From contig JAENRP010000043.1 in NCBI GenBank assembly GCA_024741835.1, positions 37,000 through 100,999 on the forward strand: a stretch of 64,000 nt of DNA. The letters run 5' to 3'. The stretch is from Diplocarpon mali. Taxonomy: Eukaryota > Ascomycota > Leotiomycetes > Helotiales > Drepanopezizaceae. The notes under the pieces were generated by a model that was not told where the DNA came from, ran no database searches, and was given only the letters and a program-made list of their open reading frames with translations. Below are positions 12,228-24,223 of this stretch, piece after piece (position 1 is the first letter of the stretch; every line of letters starts with the position of its first letter). A program made the position numbers and the translations under genes.

Positions 12228-12542
12228 ATGTCGACTCCGTCTTCTATCGAACTGATTCATGCATATCGCCACCTATACCGAGGGCTCCTCCACGCAGTCC
12301 GGTTCGCGAAACCAAGTCGATATATTGCACGAGACCAATTAAGAAACGCATTTCGCAATGAGCACTCGTCAAATTTTGACAAGCAAAAAGTGGAAAGGAC
12401 CATTGAGTTCCTCCAGTATGCAGCTCAAGAAAAGGGACTTGAGCATCGGATTGTAAAGTCTCTGTTGCATACACGGTATTGGGAGGTCAGAGAGTGTAAT
12501 TACTTGTTAGCTTTTGAAAAGAGGTTCACTGGACATCGCTAA
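12228..12542 (+). CDS. LYR-motif small protein, probably mitochondrial
   Basis: Intronless frame of 104 residues. The N-terminus has the LYR signature: YRHLYRGLLHAV, with Leu-Tyr-Arg at 16-18 and a downstream Phe at 26, then a basic helical region (RDQLRNAFR) and two further predicted helices. LYR-motif proteins are small three-helix proteins that usually bind the mitochondrial acyl carrier protein and assist assembly of respiratory complexes or Fe-S transfer. This one resembles a fungal group I recall as DUF1763, but that link is from memory and unverified. The ATG at 12228 is preceded by only 24 bp before the opposing start codon of the CHY/RING gene, so the two 5' leaders must overlap or one start is wrong. 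Confidence 0.75.
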   Translation: MSTPSSIELIHAYRHLYRGLLHAVRFAKPSRYIARDQLRNAFRNEHSSNFDKQKVERTIEFLQYAAQEKGLEHRIVKSLLHTRYWEVRECNYLLAFEKRFTGHR

Positions 12543-13417
12543 CTATCCCAGAAAACATATATCGAGAACTCCCATCAAGGAGCAATTGCTAAACTCTTCT
12601 CGAATTAATTACCAGATGAATGTGGCTATGCTCAACGATAGTATGGGCCTCTGCTTGCGATAGAATAGGCGCATACGCGATAATGTTCGTGTTTGAAGAT
12701 TAACCACCCAAGCTGAAGATGGCACTTGGAAGGACTACTTGAAAATTTAGAATGGCAAAGCACTGTAATATAAGGCAGACTTGTGAAATATGCCAGGCTC
12801 ATCCAATTATGTAATGATAAACTCGATCTAAAGGATTTTTGCTCAACACAGGACAGAAGGCTAAATGGCCCATCAGACGAGGATACGGAAGAGATGGTTA
12901 TGAATGGTTTGACAAGTGTTTTTCGAGCTTCTTAGTTCATGCTCTCCGAACGTTTTAAGATTGATGAGCGGAAGTGTTGAGACGGGCGGACGAGTTCAAT
13001 AGCCAGGAGTTTTTTGTCCAAAAGTTTGCAGTCCATTTCTATACGGGAGTAACTGTCTGGAGGATTTTAGCACAGTGCTTTTGCGAGCCATCGAGATCGC
13101 TGGTGCTTTGAGGCTTCTCCTAGTTAGCCTACAGTTCAATTTGCAGCTCGAGCATATTGGTAATCCTTCAATGTATTCTGCCATGAAGCTTTGTGCAAAT
13201 CCATATTGTTCCCCGTTCCCTCCACGTCCAGAAACTTTAATTTTACCTACCTCACTAATCGTCTTGCGAGTGGCCTATTTGATGAGCAGTGCCAGTAATC
13301 GACTATCCCTCTTCCGATGACCTAAAATCCTCGTTTTCCATAGAGTGCTTATTGGCAGGCAGGCAGTTGCTGATGCGTTTGTGCAGGCCATGACATTTGT
13401 TCCTCTTCGAAAACTGA
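12543..13417. other. Convergent intergenic region
   Basis: Lies between the 3' ends of the LYR-motif gene (plus) and Mzt1 (minus). AT-rich and short frames only, so it probably holds the two 3' UTRs and terminators. Confidence 0.5.
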
Positions 13418-13752
13418 TTATTGACTGCTCTGGATCTCTGCCCTTGTTTCCTCGGCATCCTTCCTTAATTCTCTGATCACCGACTGCCACAGAATCAGTC
13501 TCGCATACTCCTGGGAGCAAGATCTACATACAGCGAGTGCCTCCGGATTGACGCCATTTTCGATGAGCGAAATACAGATTGACAAAGTCTGTCTGTCAAG
13601 ATCTGCGTTCTACGAGTACAGTTCAGCATTTGTGCCTTCAAGTGCGCAGGACGTACCAAAAGCGTAGATATCTCGTGGAAAACATCAATGACCTCGCGCG
13701 CTTGCGCCGCACTGGCTTGCTGATCCTTTCTGTTCGCAGTTTCAATGGGCAT
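13418..13752 (-). CDS. mzt1: Mitotic-spindle organizing protein 1 (MOZART1), gamma-tubulin-complex microprotein
   Basis: Three tiny exons: 13752-13657 (32 codons), 13609-13532 (26 codons), 13483-13418 (21 codons plus stop), total 79 residues. Both introns (47 and 48 bp) are phase 0, with GTACGT and GTATGT donors and CGTAG and GGCAG acceptors. The joined protein carries the MOZART1 blocks [31 protein letters not shown] and [16 protein letters not shown]1 binds the N-termini of gamma-tubulin complex proteins and is needed to recruit and activate microtubule nucleation at spindle pole bodies. The normal family length is about 70-80 residues, so this copy looks complete. A single-frame scan hides the gene because each exon is under 100 nt and the first reads on into its intron. 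Confidence 0.93.
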
Positions 13753-14891
13753 GATGAATGTTATGATGGCGAATTTTCTGTTCTTGTTGCAACTAGCATT
13801 GCAAGCAGCCGACGCGTCGAAAATCGGGCTATTTGTCTTGGCCGACAGCCAAATATTCGGTTCATAAGCTCCACAACCCCGCGATGTCTTTTGCTGACAC
13901 CTAGTGTAAAAATAACCAACCCCTACGTTACAACTTGAACTTAGAACAGATATTTACATAGTAGGCTTGCAACCCTCTCCTTCTCCACATTTTTTCTTCT
14001 TAATTCTGGTAAACCAGCACTTCTACGACTTCTACCAATATTACACGGCCTACATATCACAGTCGTGTCAATTTCGTCAGGCTTATTTGTGCCAACGGGG
14101 AAACGTCTTATTTTAAGCAGTATCCTCCCACATGGTGTAGCGATTTGTAACTTATTGTCTGTTCGAAACTTTTTAGAGCACTCTATTTCGGACTTGTCTT
14201 TACGGTGTTCCCAGTCTCCGCTATCACTCATACATTCTAAGCTGTTATCTATTCCGAAGATTGTGTACTCATTAATAGCTGCAAACTCCCGTTTTGTTGG
14301 TTTAAGAAACTACATCTACATGTAATACATTTATCAGCTCCATCGCATTCTCATTACGGCTAGACTATGGACGATGATGATTAAGTTCAGTTGCTGAGAA
14401 GTCACCCAGCAGATAATCCTTTCCGCCAAAACCAGTTGGGTGTAAGTAGACATAGATCTTTACCCTTGTTTCACTTTTTCTTTGTCTCTCCATGGCCTCG
14501 AGAGGCATTTCAGTGTGGAATTTGCGTGATAATCCATGCCTTGCCACAGCAACTTCCCGCCGATGAGGAAAAAATTCTAAATGCCAGATGTATCAAAAAT
14601 TGTCTTCGGGATCTCAGAAGATAGATGAATGAAAGGTGTTCTTGTGACCAGGATAGGGCTGGGCACTTTGTATTGATGCAACCAATGATTTTTTTTAGAG
14701 TACTATCGGCCAAAGGAAACATGACCGCTCGAAGCTGTTGTCGAGGTACAGAGACTTGAAAGCTATTGGGTTTTTGATTTCAGAGCCGATTCATAGACAT
14801 GAAGGGGCGTCTACAGAACTTTACCAGAAACCACTGTACACCAAGCGCCCCCAAGATTAACTTCATAGAGCTCTCTCCCAGCTTCTGGACT
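13753..14891. other. Intergenic region
   Basis: Contains the Mzt1 promoter and the region downstream of Spc25. A 96-residue minus-strand frame at 14231-13941 is Lys/Arg-rich with no recognisable domain, and I cannot tell it from chance. Otherwise AT-rich with nothing seen. Confidence 0.45.
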
Positions 14892-15725
14892 CTATCCCTT
14901 CACTGCTTCTACAAATAGCTCTCTCATACCTTTCAGTAGTCCTCTCAAGTCCCGGCTCTCGTTCAGCTTGTCCAGAATGCGTTCAAGCTGCTCTCTTTTC
15001 AACTTGGGCTTACAATATGGAATTTCGTATTCCCTTTTCCCAGTGTCTAGCTCGAACCATGCCTCTCTGGTCCAATCGCGGTCATCGATATGCGTGAAGA
15101 TGAACTTTAACCGATCGTTAAGCCCGGCACCATCAAGTGTCAGGCATAAATTCGAAGTCCAGAATTCCATCTCTGGGATATTGTGGCGTGACTGGGAGTC
15201 AATATGCTGGGCGTAAGTTCTCTGTGCCGCAAGACGAGCATCTATTTGTTTCTGGGTCTCTGCAACCTGCTGCTTCAAACTTTCTCGGGTCGCAAGGTGA
15301 GTGTCACGCTGCGCACTGAGGGATGCAATCGCAATCCTCATCTCATTCTTTTCGGCTTCTTCCTTGGCGAGCGTCTGCTGGTGGGTGCTGGACTTCTGGG
15401 AAAGAATCTCAATGTCGCGTTTCTTCATTCGCTGATCCTCTGACATTCAATTAGTCGAATGAACATGAACCTTGATGGTAATGCTGTCATTACCCTTAAG
15501 CTCTGTGACGTTCATGCGGAATTGATTCCGCTCCTCCAGGACTCTTTTGCGACCTTGCTCTATGAATGTATCGAATTTGATAGTGAACTTCGCCATTCTA
15601 TCGCGCAACTCGTCAAAGCCGAAGTTTATGTTTGGTAGAGATTCAGCCATAGAAGGCGCATTCGCCGATGAGAGGGGAGGACGCATTTCGATTGTAGAAA
15701 GGGATGGTTCGAACATTGTTGACAT
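14892..15725 (-). CDS. spc25: Kinetochore protein Spc25 (Ndc80 complex)
   Basis: Two exons, 15725-15494 and 15439-14892, with a 54-bp phase-1 intron (GTAATG donor, GACTAAT branch site, TGTCAG acceptor); 780 nt, 259 residues, normal for fungal Spc25. After a short Ser/Pro-rich N-terminus, residues from about 35 to 155 are heptad-like and rich in Lys, Glu, Gln and Leu, a long coiled coil. The C-terminal ~100 residues form the RWD-type globular head (contains EMEFWTSNLCLTLDGAG, LKFIFTHIDDRDW, EAWFELD, EYEIPYCKPKL). Spc25 dimerises with Spc24 at the kinetochore-proximal end of the Ndc80 complex, which couples centromeres to spindle microtubules. It is divergent from Rrn6 across a 295-bp shared promoter. 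Confidence 0.92.
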
Positions 15726-16020
15726 TATGTGCGTCTTTGCTCAGTCTTGGTGTTGAAATCCGACAATGGTTGCGCTGAGTTGCAGTAGACTTGGTGTTTT
15801 GGTTCGTAATTTCCGTTGCCGAGCAACAAAAAGGACTAGGCAAAGATAGGTAAAGCGCTGCCGATAAGAGTCGCTGGATTTTAGGCGAACGCGATTCGAA
15901 TAGACAGGATTGTCATGTCACATCAAAACCTTTCACGCTTCTGCTAATCGATTTGCCTAGTAACAAACACCGAAATGAATGTTGATGCGACTTTTTGCCT
16001 AAGACCTCTACAGAAACCCA
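15726..16020. promoter_or_regulatory. Divergent promoter, Spc25 / Rrn6
   Basis: 295 bp between the start codons of Spc25 (minus) and Rrn6 (plus). With no other gene in between, it must contain both promoters and 5' leaders. No specific factor site is claimed. Confidence 0.55.
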
Positions 16021-19000
16021 ATGACTGACAACCGAGTCACTGACCTGTCCCATGGCCACCCAGGAAGGGCCACCTATAATATTGAGGAACATGGATGGAA
16101 ATTTTCTCAAACATTTACAAATGGTGAGCGAAATCGATAAGGATCATGGAGATTCCTCTCACGCTTTTTGCATCAGGTCTGTCTTTGAAACAGCTTGCCC
16201 CTTTCAGGCAATGGCTTGCTCCGTCCATTCAAATAGAAAACAAGGGAGAAGAAAAGACTTCTGCTCTTGCCCGGAATCAGATGAGATGGATGCGGAAAAA
16301 CCTGCCGGAATCTTTTCCTGCGAGTCCTCTGATATCTAAATTTATTAAGGCATCATGTGAAGCGCCATCTGGCAGCTTTAACAGATGCGGGCCTCTTTTG
16401 GCAATTGGAAAGGCCTATGATGTAGACCGAATATCTGGCGCTCGGAGGCCCCGAATCTTAGCCATTCCACATGGTGCGGCAGGTCATATTCTCCGTCTCA
16501 TTAAACCCCGAATCGAGACACGTGGATGGGGGAAGCATAGTGGAGCAAGGTTGAATCTACTGAATCCCGAATCCCTCGATGCTGGTCACTGGGTCGGCAC
16601 AGGAGGTCCTATTCGCCAAATTCTGTTCGCAGACATTGAGAATGAGACAGAGGTTTTGCTTGCTGTCCGCCAGGACACGGTTACTACCGTATTTCGGCCA
16701 ACATATGGGCGAATTCACAAGCCCTCTGTACTTCTGAATGAAAGCCCCACGCTTTTCACTCCTACATTACTCGATGCGAATCCAATAGCTAGCCTGACTG
16801 CCCTAAGGACTGGGTCCCAAAACCACTCGGACGTTGCTTTCAACCCTTGGTTCCCTCGTCAAGTTGCAATAGTTGATTCGCAAGGCTATTGGGGTATTTG
16901 GGAGCTCGAGAAATCGCATGGCAACAAAAGTACCGAATTTTTCAAGCATAGAAAAATGGGCGGGATCTATGATGGCCAGGTACAGGGCGATATCTCGAAA
17001 GCTCCAACAATGGCCCATTTTGATGGTTGGTATCGGATCATGTGGATTTGCAATCTCAACACCATAGTCATTTGTAATAGACGATATTTGGCAATCTTTG
17101 ATGTAAAGGGGAAAACAACACTGATCGGTCACGCCGATATATTTGCCTCGGGGAACACGGATTGGGTACTCGATATCCAATGGAGCAGCCAGAATCGGAG
17201 TCATTTATTTGTACTGACAACCACCCGTATATTCTGGCTAGAAGTTATTCCTGCTGGGGATAGGAGTGAAGATGAAAACGGTTTTCCCTGCAGAGTCAAG
17301 AAAATCGTCTCATATATTCACTTTATGAGCCCCGATGACGAGACTATGAAACTCACGCTATTGAGAAGCCAACATGGTAAGTATCTTACAGGCCTTTCTT
17401 GTTTATCGCTAACCCTCCCAAGTTTCCATTGCCATCACTTCTGCCAAGAACCGCATCGTGAACTATTACAGCTTCAGACCAGACCAAGCTAGTTCCAAGG
17501 GAAGCTTAAGTCTGCTAATGAAGCTTGAGAGTAATGAAGAGCTCTCTTCGCCTCTCCATAGCGTAAATTTTTTCCCTTGTATCGTGGTTCCAAGCGCAAG
17601 CCATATATCTGGACCGGGTCTCAAATACATACAAGAAGGCGTGGAGTTTTTCCAGCTCTGGGCAATCACCTCCAATCTGAGCCTGATCTCAGCACTTACT
17701 TGCATTACGGAAGGACGCGAGAGGTTTGTAGTAATACCACCGGGAACGAAGCTTCTGCTATCTCGTCAGTATTTCGGCCCTAAAATTGCCATTGATGAAG
17801 ACTTCATTGTCGCAGACAACGAGTTTCAATTACTTGTTGAGAAGAGAATTGGCACAGCTGTTTCTACGAAAGACTTATTCGAGACTGACCAGACCCGCTT
17901 CACCTTGAATTGGAGAAAGATATTTCAGAGTGCGTTTATGGGGAGATCCACGCCTTCAGATGACACACCCGACTTCGATGACCTTCTTCATTCTGCTCTT
18001 ATTCAGATAAATCAGGGTATCGAGAACGATGACTTCTCAAATAGCACCCTGTTAGACCTCATCGGTGTGCCGAGCCCGGGGGGGGATCTACAGCAAGCCT
18101 CTACATCAGTAGATGCTTTTCTTGCCTCTTTGGCATCCGGGCAGATTCCAGAAGCACAGCAAACCTTGATCATCCAATATATAACCTTAGGCTTGGATAT
18201 TGGATTTCCCGAAGATCCCGACTCAACGCACCTTGATTTTCTCAGACTGTTCGACCAACTCGTCGAGTACTGGATGGCCGACCTACCAGCTACCATACCC
18301 AACCTGGCTCGGCATACAAAGTTCAAGGCAGTTCGACAGCTCACTCTAGAACTCGGTTTGAGCTCTATCGGAATTTCTCTTCAGGATAAAGCTTCGAGTG
18401 TTCCATTGGCAATACAGGCTGAAGATGACGTTGTCACGGAGTCGATGATCAGTAAGGACCGTAGGACCACGAGAGACAGCTCAGCGATCATGGCATCTTC
18501 TCAAATGACCATGATGCACGTGGAACCCTGCGTGCCCACATCCACCGCAACGCCATCTTTATACTCTCACGTCACACCAATGTCCGATCTGTTGGAAGAC
18601 CAAGCCATTGCAAGGCTGCGTCGATATGCGCCTACAATCAAGGCCAAACTCCAAGTAGGAACCAGGGCTAACACGTCAGTTCTTTCCCATTGGCCATCAG
18701 AGCCAGGTGCAGACCCAGAGGAATATTCCTACGAGGCTACCAAACAAGCACACGCGCTGGTAAACGCCGGGGATGAAGAGCGGCGGTCACTCAGGAAGGA
18801 GAAGGCAAGAAGGCGTAGGAGGACTGAGGAGTTCGTGAAGGCAGTTGAGCCCGCCGTCTCTCGGCGCGTGAGTCTCTTCTCGGGAAGTCAGCCTGAGATT
18901 GCTAGGAGAACATTCAGTTCGCAGGTTGTGGATGATATGCCAATGACTCAGCCCGATAGAGGGACATATGGCAGTAGAACGGTGCCAACGAGCACAAAGA

Positions 19001-19035
19001 AACCCAAGAAGCCCAGGACAGCTGGCTTCAAGTAG
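16021..19035 (+). CDS. rrn6: RNA polymerase I-specific initiation factor Rrn6-like (core factor)
   Basis: Three exons: 16021-16123, 16177-17376, 17423-19035; 2916 nt, 971 residues. The first exon restores a conserved Rrn6 N-terminus (LSHGHPGRATYNIEEHGWKF) that is lost if translation is taken from the in-intron ATG at 16146. Residues of roughly 80-600 resemble the Rrn6 beta-propeller region (PRILAIPHG, HWVGTGGPIRQILFAD, DVAFNPWFPRQVAIVDSQGY, AITSAKNRIVNYYSF). A helical and disordered C-terminus ends in a Lys-rich tail (KKPKKPRTAGFK) typical of fungal Rrn6. With Rrn7 and Rrn11 it forms the core factor that loads Pol I onto the rDNA promoter in the nucleolus. Both introns (53 and 46 bp) have clean GTGAGC and GTAAGT donors. 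Confidence 0.88.
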
Positions 19036-20251
19036 TTGGTTCCGGGAAATTAGAATATGAGGATCAATCAATTAACGACACTGTACAAATCTATTCATGT
19101 GACTTTGGGTTTGTTTGAATATGAACCTTTAAATGTGTACAAATATAATTGGCTACAGGCCTCATTGTTGAATCTCAAGTAAGGCATTTGTAGTTTATCC
19201 CAAGGCGGATTAGAACTACTAACATGATACATCTCGGCTCGTACATGAATGGATCAATGTTGACTCGTCTATCACTGCGGGTAGGGGTGGGGCCAGTGGG
19301 GAACCGACGACTTAGCACATCCGTAACTATCGGTATCTAACCTACGGTAAGTTCCACCGCACTGTACAGAGTACATAAGGATAACTGTGTATATATGAAT
19401 ATCTCCAAATGGGTCGATTAATTCCTATGCCTTGACTTCTTTCAAGAATTATCTTGCATGTCTCAACTGCCTAAGCTACTTGCCGCCATATGCCATGTGA
19501 TCTTTTCCTGTAATTGGCGCACAGCAACGATTGCAAAAATAAAAAGGACTTAGTACGTTACTACTACTAAAACCAGAAGCTTGAATCTCACTCCTCCAGT
19601 CTTGACTGGTGCACGATTCAGAATGATAATAACTATCATGGCTTTGCATCTCGACCAAAAACAAGTAAAGCTAGGGAGAACGCGGCAAAGAAAAATGGGC
19701 TCGGAGATATGTTTGAAGATTTAGTCGTGTTGTCGCTCAACTGGGGCACTCTAAGAGGAATAAGAAGTTTATCAAGCAATGTAGTATGTGATAACTAGTA
19801 ATTGATTCTCGATTTGTTAGAGGTAGTTTTTGCGTCACGCTGCGATATATTAATCTATATATAGCTCTATATTTGGGATACGATGTTTATGCACACTTTG
19901 TTGCGCGCGGGATAAAGGAAACTTTATTCAGCACAAGGCGGCGGGCAGATTTACAAAATTGAGGCATAGGAAACAATATGTTAGGAAATTCGAGCCATAT
20001 CTTAGGAAACGATTAACTATCCAGATGTTGTCTGACCCACATTGAGCTCAGCCTTACCTGGTGCATGAACGAATCAGACCCTGCTTTATTCTTGGCATTG
20101 AACACCTGTCTCAACTCTCTGGAGTATCCTCAAGACTAGCCAGTGCTAGCAAAATTCATTTCACTCGTCTCTTTTTTTACTTTGGGCGAATCTTGTTTTC
20201 ATGCCGGTGCAGTAAAACATTTTTATCAGTGGAAAGAGGAATAAGCAGGAG
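19036..20251. other. Intergenic region
   Basis: About 1.2 kb of AT-rich sequence between Rrn6 and Erv41, both on the plus strand. Several frames under 100 codons, none recognisable. It should hold the Rrn6 terminator and the Erv41 promoter. Confidence 0.5.
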
Positions 20252-21551
20252 ATGAACGGTTTTTCGGCCCACGGCCTGGACGAAGATGCCTTTGGGGAGA
20301 AAAAGGGCAATATTGTACAGGCTTTTGATGCATTTCGTGAGTCGCCTTGTTTTTCATTGTTTGGATTTATCTCAGGCTCCCAATCGAACCACTTGTGCTT
20401 GAACATCTTTACTGATGTCTGGTCTCTCCAGCCAAAGCCAAACCGCAATACGTGACCCGTACTTCAGGCGGCGGCAAATGGACCGTCGTAATCGTCGTTG
20501 CATCACTCCTCCTCGTCTTCTCCGAACTATCACGATGGTGGCAGGGTCATGAAACCCATACGTTTGCCGTGGAAAAGGGCGTTGGGCATGATATGCAGAT
20601 CAATCTGGATATCGTGATATCGATGAAATGCTCTGATATCCATATCAATGTGCAAGATGCGGCCGGGGATAGAATCCTAGCTGCAGGTATGCTGAAGCGC
20701 GATCCCACGCAGTGGGCGCAATGGGTTGACGCAAGAGGTGTACATAAGCTGGGGACGGACGAGCATGGGAAGGTTATTACTGGAGAAGGTTACCATGGCC
20801 ACGAGGAGGGGTTCGGGGAGGAGCACATTCACGATATTGTAGCTTCTGCTGGCGGAGCAAGAAAAGCAAGGTTCTCGAAGACCCCGAAGTTGAAGTGGGG
20901 TGCTGCTGGAAGCGACAGTTGTCGAATATACGGTAATCTGGGCGTAAACAAAGTCCAAGGGGATTTCCACATCACGGCTCGAGGCCATGGCTACCAAGAG
21001 TTCGCTTCAGCTCATTTGGACCACACTGGTACGTTTTTGTTCTATCTTGCCAATGCATCTCCCAAGAACAGAGCTGACAGGCCACAGCATTCAACTTCTC
21101 TCACATAATCTCTGAGCTTTCGTTCGGGCAGTTCTACCCCTCCCTCCACAACCCTCTCGATCGCACCATCGCCACAACGCCAAACCACTTCCACAAATTC
21201 CAGTACTTCCTCTCTGTGGTTCCTACGATCTACTCTTTAGATTCCGGCATGGCCTCGCGGCAGGTGGTCACCAACCAGTATGCTGTTACTGAACAGTCGC
21301 ATATCGTTGGCGAACGATCCATTCCCGGGATTTTCTTCAAATATGAAATTGAGCCGATATTGCTCTCAGTCGAAGAGAGCAGAGACAGCTTCCTAAGATT
21401 CTTTGTCAAGATAGTCAATGTTGTCAGTGGTGTGTTAGTGGCAGGGCACTGGGGCTTTACTCTGACCGAGTGGGCGTCCTCCATATGGGGCAAGCGGGGG
21501 AGAGGAAGAAGTGACGGAGTGCTGAATGGGAGAGCGCACGGGATGGACTAA
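20252..21551 (+). CDS. erv41: COPII vesicle cargo receptor Erv41 / ERGIC2-like
   Basis: Three exons: 20252-20336, 20432-21028, 21088-21551; 1146 nt, 381 residues. The short cytosolic N-terminus (QAFDAFPKAKPQYVTRTSGGG) precedes a first membrane span at about 45-64 (WTVVIVVASLLLVF). A large lumenal domain follows, with HDMQINLDIVISMKCSDIHI, CRIYGNLGVNKVQGDFHITA and FSHIISELSFGQFYP, and a second span lies at about 333-353. This two-span layout with a large lumenal domain is the Erv41/Erv46 family. The complex cycles between ER and Golgi and retrieves ER residents that lack other sorting signals. Erv41 rather than Erv46 is favoured because the Cys-rich lumenal segment of Erv46 is absent. The introns are 95 and 59 bp. 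Confidence 0.9.
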
Positions 21552-21815
21552 TCGTGTATTATGTTTCTGTATCATATCATAGGCGTTAGGGGCATCGACC
21601 AATGAGTTCTGCCTGAGTGGCGATAAGATCAGATGGAATTGATACATATGTACAAAGTTACCTTGCCCTTGAGATGTAAGACCTCCAGCGACGATGCTTC
21701 TCCAGATACAGTTTCGTGAAGCAATGCATTATGAATCAACCCCCACGAATGCAACTATTACAAATTTATTATGCAAACGACATCAACCAGAAGTTTTACT
21801 ATACGCTGCAATTAA

Positions 21816-22931
21816 CTACGAATTGGCCAATCCAACTCCCAAGCCAACACCAAGAGCGATAGCCAAAATGATGAGAACAACAATCAATAAGCACCACCAC
21901 TTTAGCCTATTTCGGCGTCTGGCATGCTCGTTCGCCTTGTCGATCTCGGTGTTTCCCTTGTCCACATCTTCTGCGGTCTTGATGGCATTCTGCTCGGTGT
22001 GCTCGATTACGGGATCTTGAGCCTCCACAATTTGAGCCATATCAGCGAACATAGCAGCAAGATCCGTGAGGGTGGCCTCGATACGCTGGAGCTCGTTATG
22101 ACGAGCACGAACGGCGCCTAGGACAGAAGAAGCTTGTCCTGATCGATTGCTTTTGAGCTGTGAATTTGTTAGGAGATTTCTTACGATTGTTGAAAATTTA
22201 TTTCCAAAACTTACTGCTGTCTGGAAGACACCCTCGGAGCCCCAGTCCAGCTCTGATGCCTCATTGACCTCGGCTTCAGTTGCCTCCGGGTTCACGATAC
22301 GGTATTGCCTTGCGATCTGGTCGCGGTATCGTTGTCTGTACGTGACCTCTTCTTGCTGGTATTCCTTCAAGCTCTTTTCGAACTCGGTCTTCAGTTGCTT
22401 TGCCTGTCGAGCCTTCACACCCTTCGTTCCATCTTGAGTCTTGATGGCATCCAGCTCCAAGTACTTGATTTGATCTCTGATTTGGGTATTCTTCAACTGT
22501 GTTTGCGTGACCAAGTTCTCAAGCTGACCAGAGGTGCTACCGTCTGGCGACGACAGGGATCGCTGATGAAGGTTCGCGATCTCACTGACATTGGATCCTA
22601 GGCTTCGGATTTCGGATTTGGCATAATCGACGCGGGAGAGGAAGTCTTGTTGCGAGAGGATGTTGGATGATGTGGTAGCGGGAGCGCCGGCATTAGAATA
22701 TTGCGACGCAGCGGGAAAATTGGACATCTCATGTTCGGGATTTTGTCCTCCTAGGTGACCCTGTGCGCCAGAAGAAGAGCAAATCAGCCCTGGATTCCAA
22801 TAATGGAGTGTGCAAAGGAATCATGTCCACGGTGTTGATGGGGAAAAGCTTACTCCTCCCTGGCCATCCTCCGCGCTGGGACCGTTGTGGTATGGGTTTC
22901 CGCCTTGCTGGTTGTAGTGCGAGTAAGACAT
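21816..22931 (-). CDS. sso1: Plasma-membrane t-SNARE syntaxin, Sso1/Sso2-like
   Basis: Three exons: 22931-22854, 22760-22215, 22157-21816; 966 nt, 321 residues, with phase-0 introns of 93 and 57 bp. A Gly/Asn-rich head is followed by the three-helix Habc region (about 55-190, including SRVDYAKSEIRSLGSNVSEI). The SNARE motif covers about 225-287 with a zero-layer Gln near residue 255 (QIVEAQDPV). A single C-terminal anchor, WWCLLIVVLIILAIALGVGL, starts at about 295 and leaves almost no lumenal tail. Qa-SNAREs of this type pair with Sec9 and a synaptobrevin to fuse secretory vesicles at the plasma membrane, important for hyphal tip growth and enzyme secretion. The gene is convergent with Erv41, 264 bp apart. 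Confidence 0.9.
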
Positions 22932-24223
22932 TTTGCGCGCTCGAAGGATTACAGGTCAATTATGTGAGGCCGTTGTTGTTATGAACTGGGAGATGGTGGA
23001 GGACGGGCGCAAAGGTTGTCCGAGAGCGCGAAATTACGTTCGGTATAGCTGCACAGTCCCGGGTGGAGCAGATATCAAGCTTGGCAGAGTAATCAACAAG
23101 CTCAAGTTAAAATCAGAGAATGCGCGCGCACTGAAACAATATAGCAAGATGATGGAGTAGGGATTTGGATAACGAAGTGTGAAATTATGAAGGTGAGCGT
23201 GTGAAGGCACGGATTCAGATCCGAGGTAGATAATTGATTTCGCCTCAGCCTGATCTCCCCTTTCGCAGCCACAATACATTCACTCGGATTAGCTGGCCTT
23301 GTCTACCTGAACGAAGATGACTCAGCAAATATGGTCTGGTCTAGCCGTACCTCGCGCTTTTGCGCTTTTACGGGTTGAAAGATTCAAAATTTTACATGTC
23401 CGTGACGTTAATTGTCTGTGGAGTCTTGAGCTATGGGCAACTGTAAAGAACTTGTTGCCCCAGGGTCCCCGTCCATGCTTCAGACGACGCACACCCTTCA
23501 TCACATGATCAACCTCCGAGATCGTGCAGATGGAGATGTACCTTACTGTGCTAACATGGGAACGATATCTAGTCCAGTATGCTTATCGCTGTGGGTGTTC
23601 ATGTTGGGAGATTACTGTTCAGACCGTCAGTTTGCCCTGACACCACGTCATCCGTTCTCGTTTCGAGGTAGCTTATGTCTTCCCATGATATCTGCATACG
23701 GGATCTCCTAGCAGGCAGCAAGTGTCAACCATGACTTGTTCAGGTTCTTGGTTTGGTACCAAGATTTCTGAACCCAAGAGATAGTGGCTAACCTCGAACG
23801 TTCGTAGGTCTCCGATCTGTTCTCATTCTCATCAACGTGATTTTCGAGCCTTCGACAACAGCTAAGCGGCAGACGTGCTGCTTCTGTTGGATAGAGTTCG
23901 AGTCCCTCAAGCTGGGTATTACTGATCTTCCGTCAACTGGAGCACTCCGAATTGAGAGGGGACCGTGGCACCTGAAGAAGCGAGTGGTGCTTCGCGTCGT
24001 CAACTATTTCACGATTCATTCTCCGCTGAGGCAGCCCATTGCTTCATCGTAATTCGTTTATTCAATACACTACGAGTTATGGTACAGCTCTTCAAAGTCA
24101 ATTTCAGTTCTCGAAGCATAGCGCGTTGAAAAAGGATCCTGATTTCCGGGAGAGAATTTTTTCCCCTTATCTGGTCGGCAGTCTTAATGCCCAGTCCATC
24201 TCCAAACCGCCATATCGAATCTC
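22932..24223. other. Intergenic region (syntaxin promoter / laccase downstream)
   Basis: About 1.3 kb between the syntaxin start and the laccase stop, both on the minus strand. Short frames only, none recognisable, and no repeat seen. Confidence 0.5.

Noticed and set aside
13941..14231. 96-codon minus-strand frame between Mzt1 and Spc25
   Set aside because: Lys/Arg-rich with no domain and no supporting splice or leader signals.
16052..16339. Alternative start and frame for Rrn6
   Set aside because: The ATG at 16146 lies inside an intron; splicing 16123 to 16177 restores the conserved Rrn6 N-terminus from 16021.
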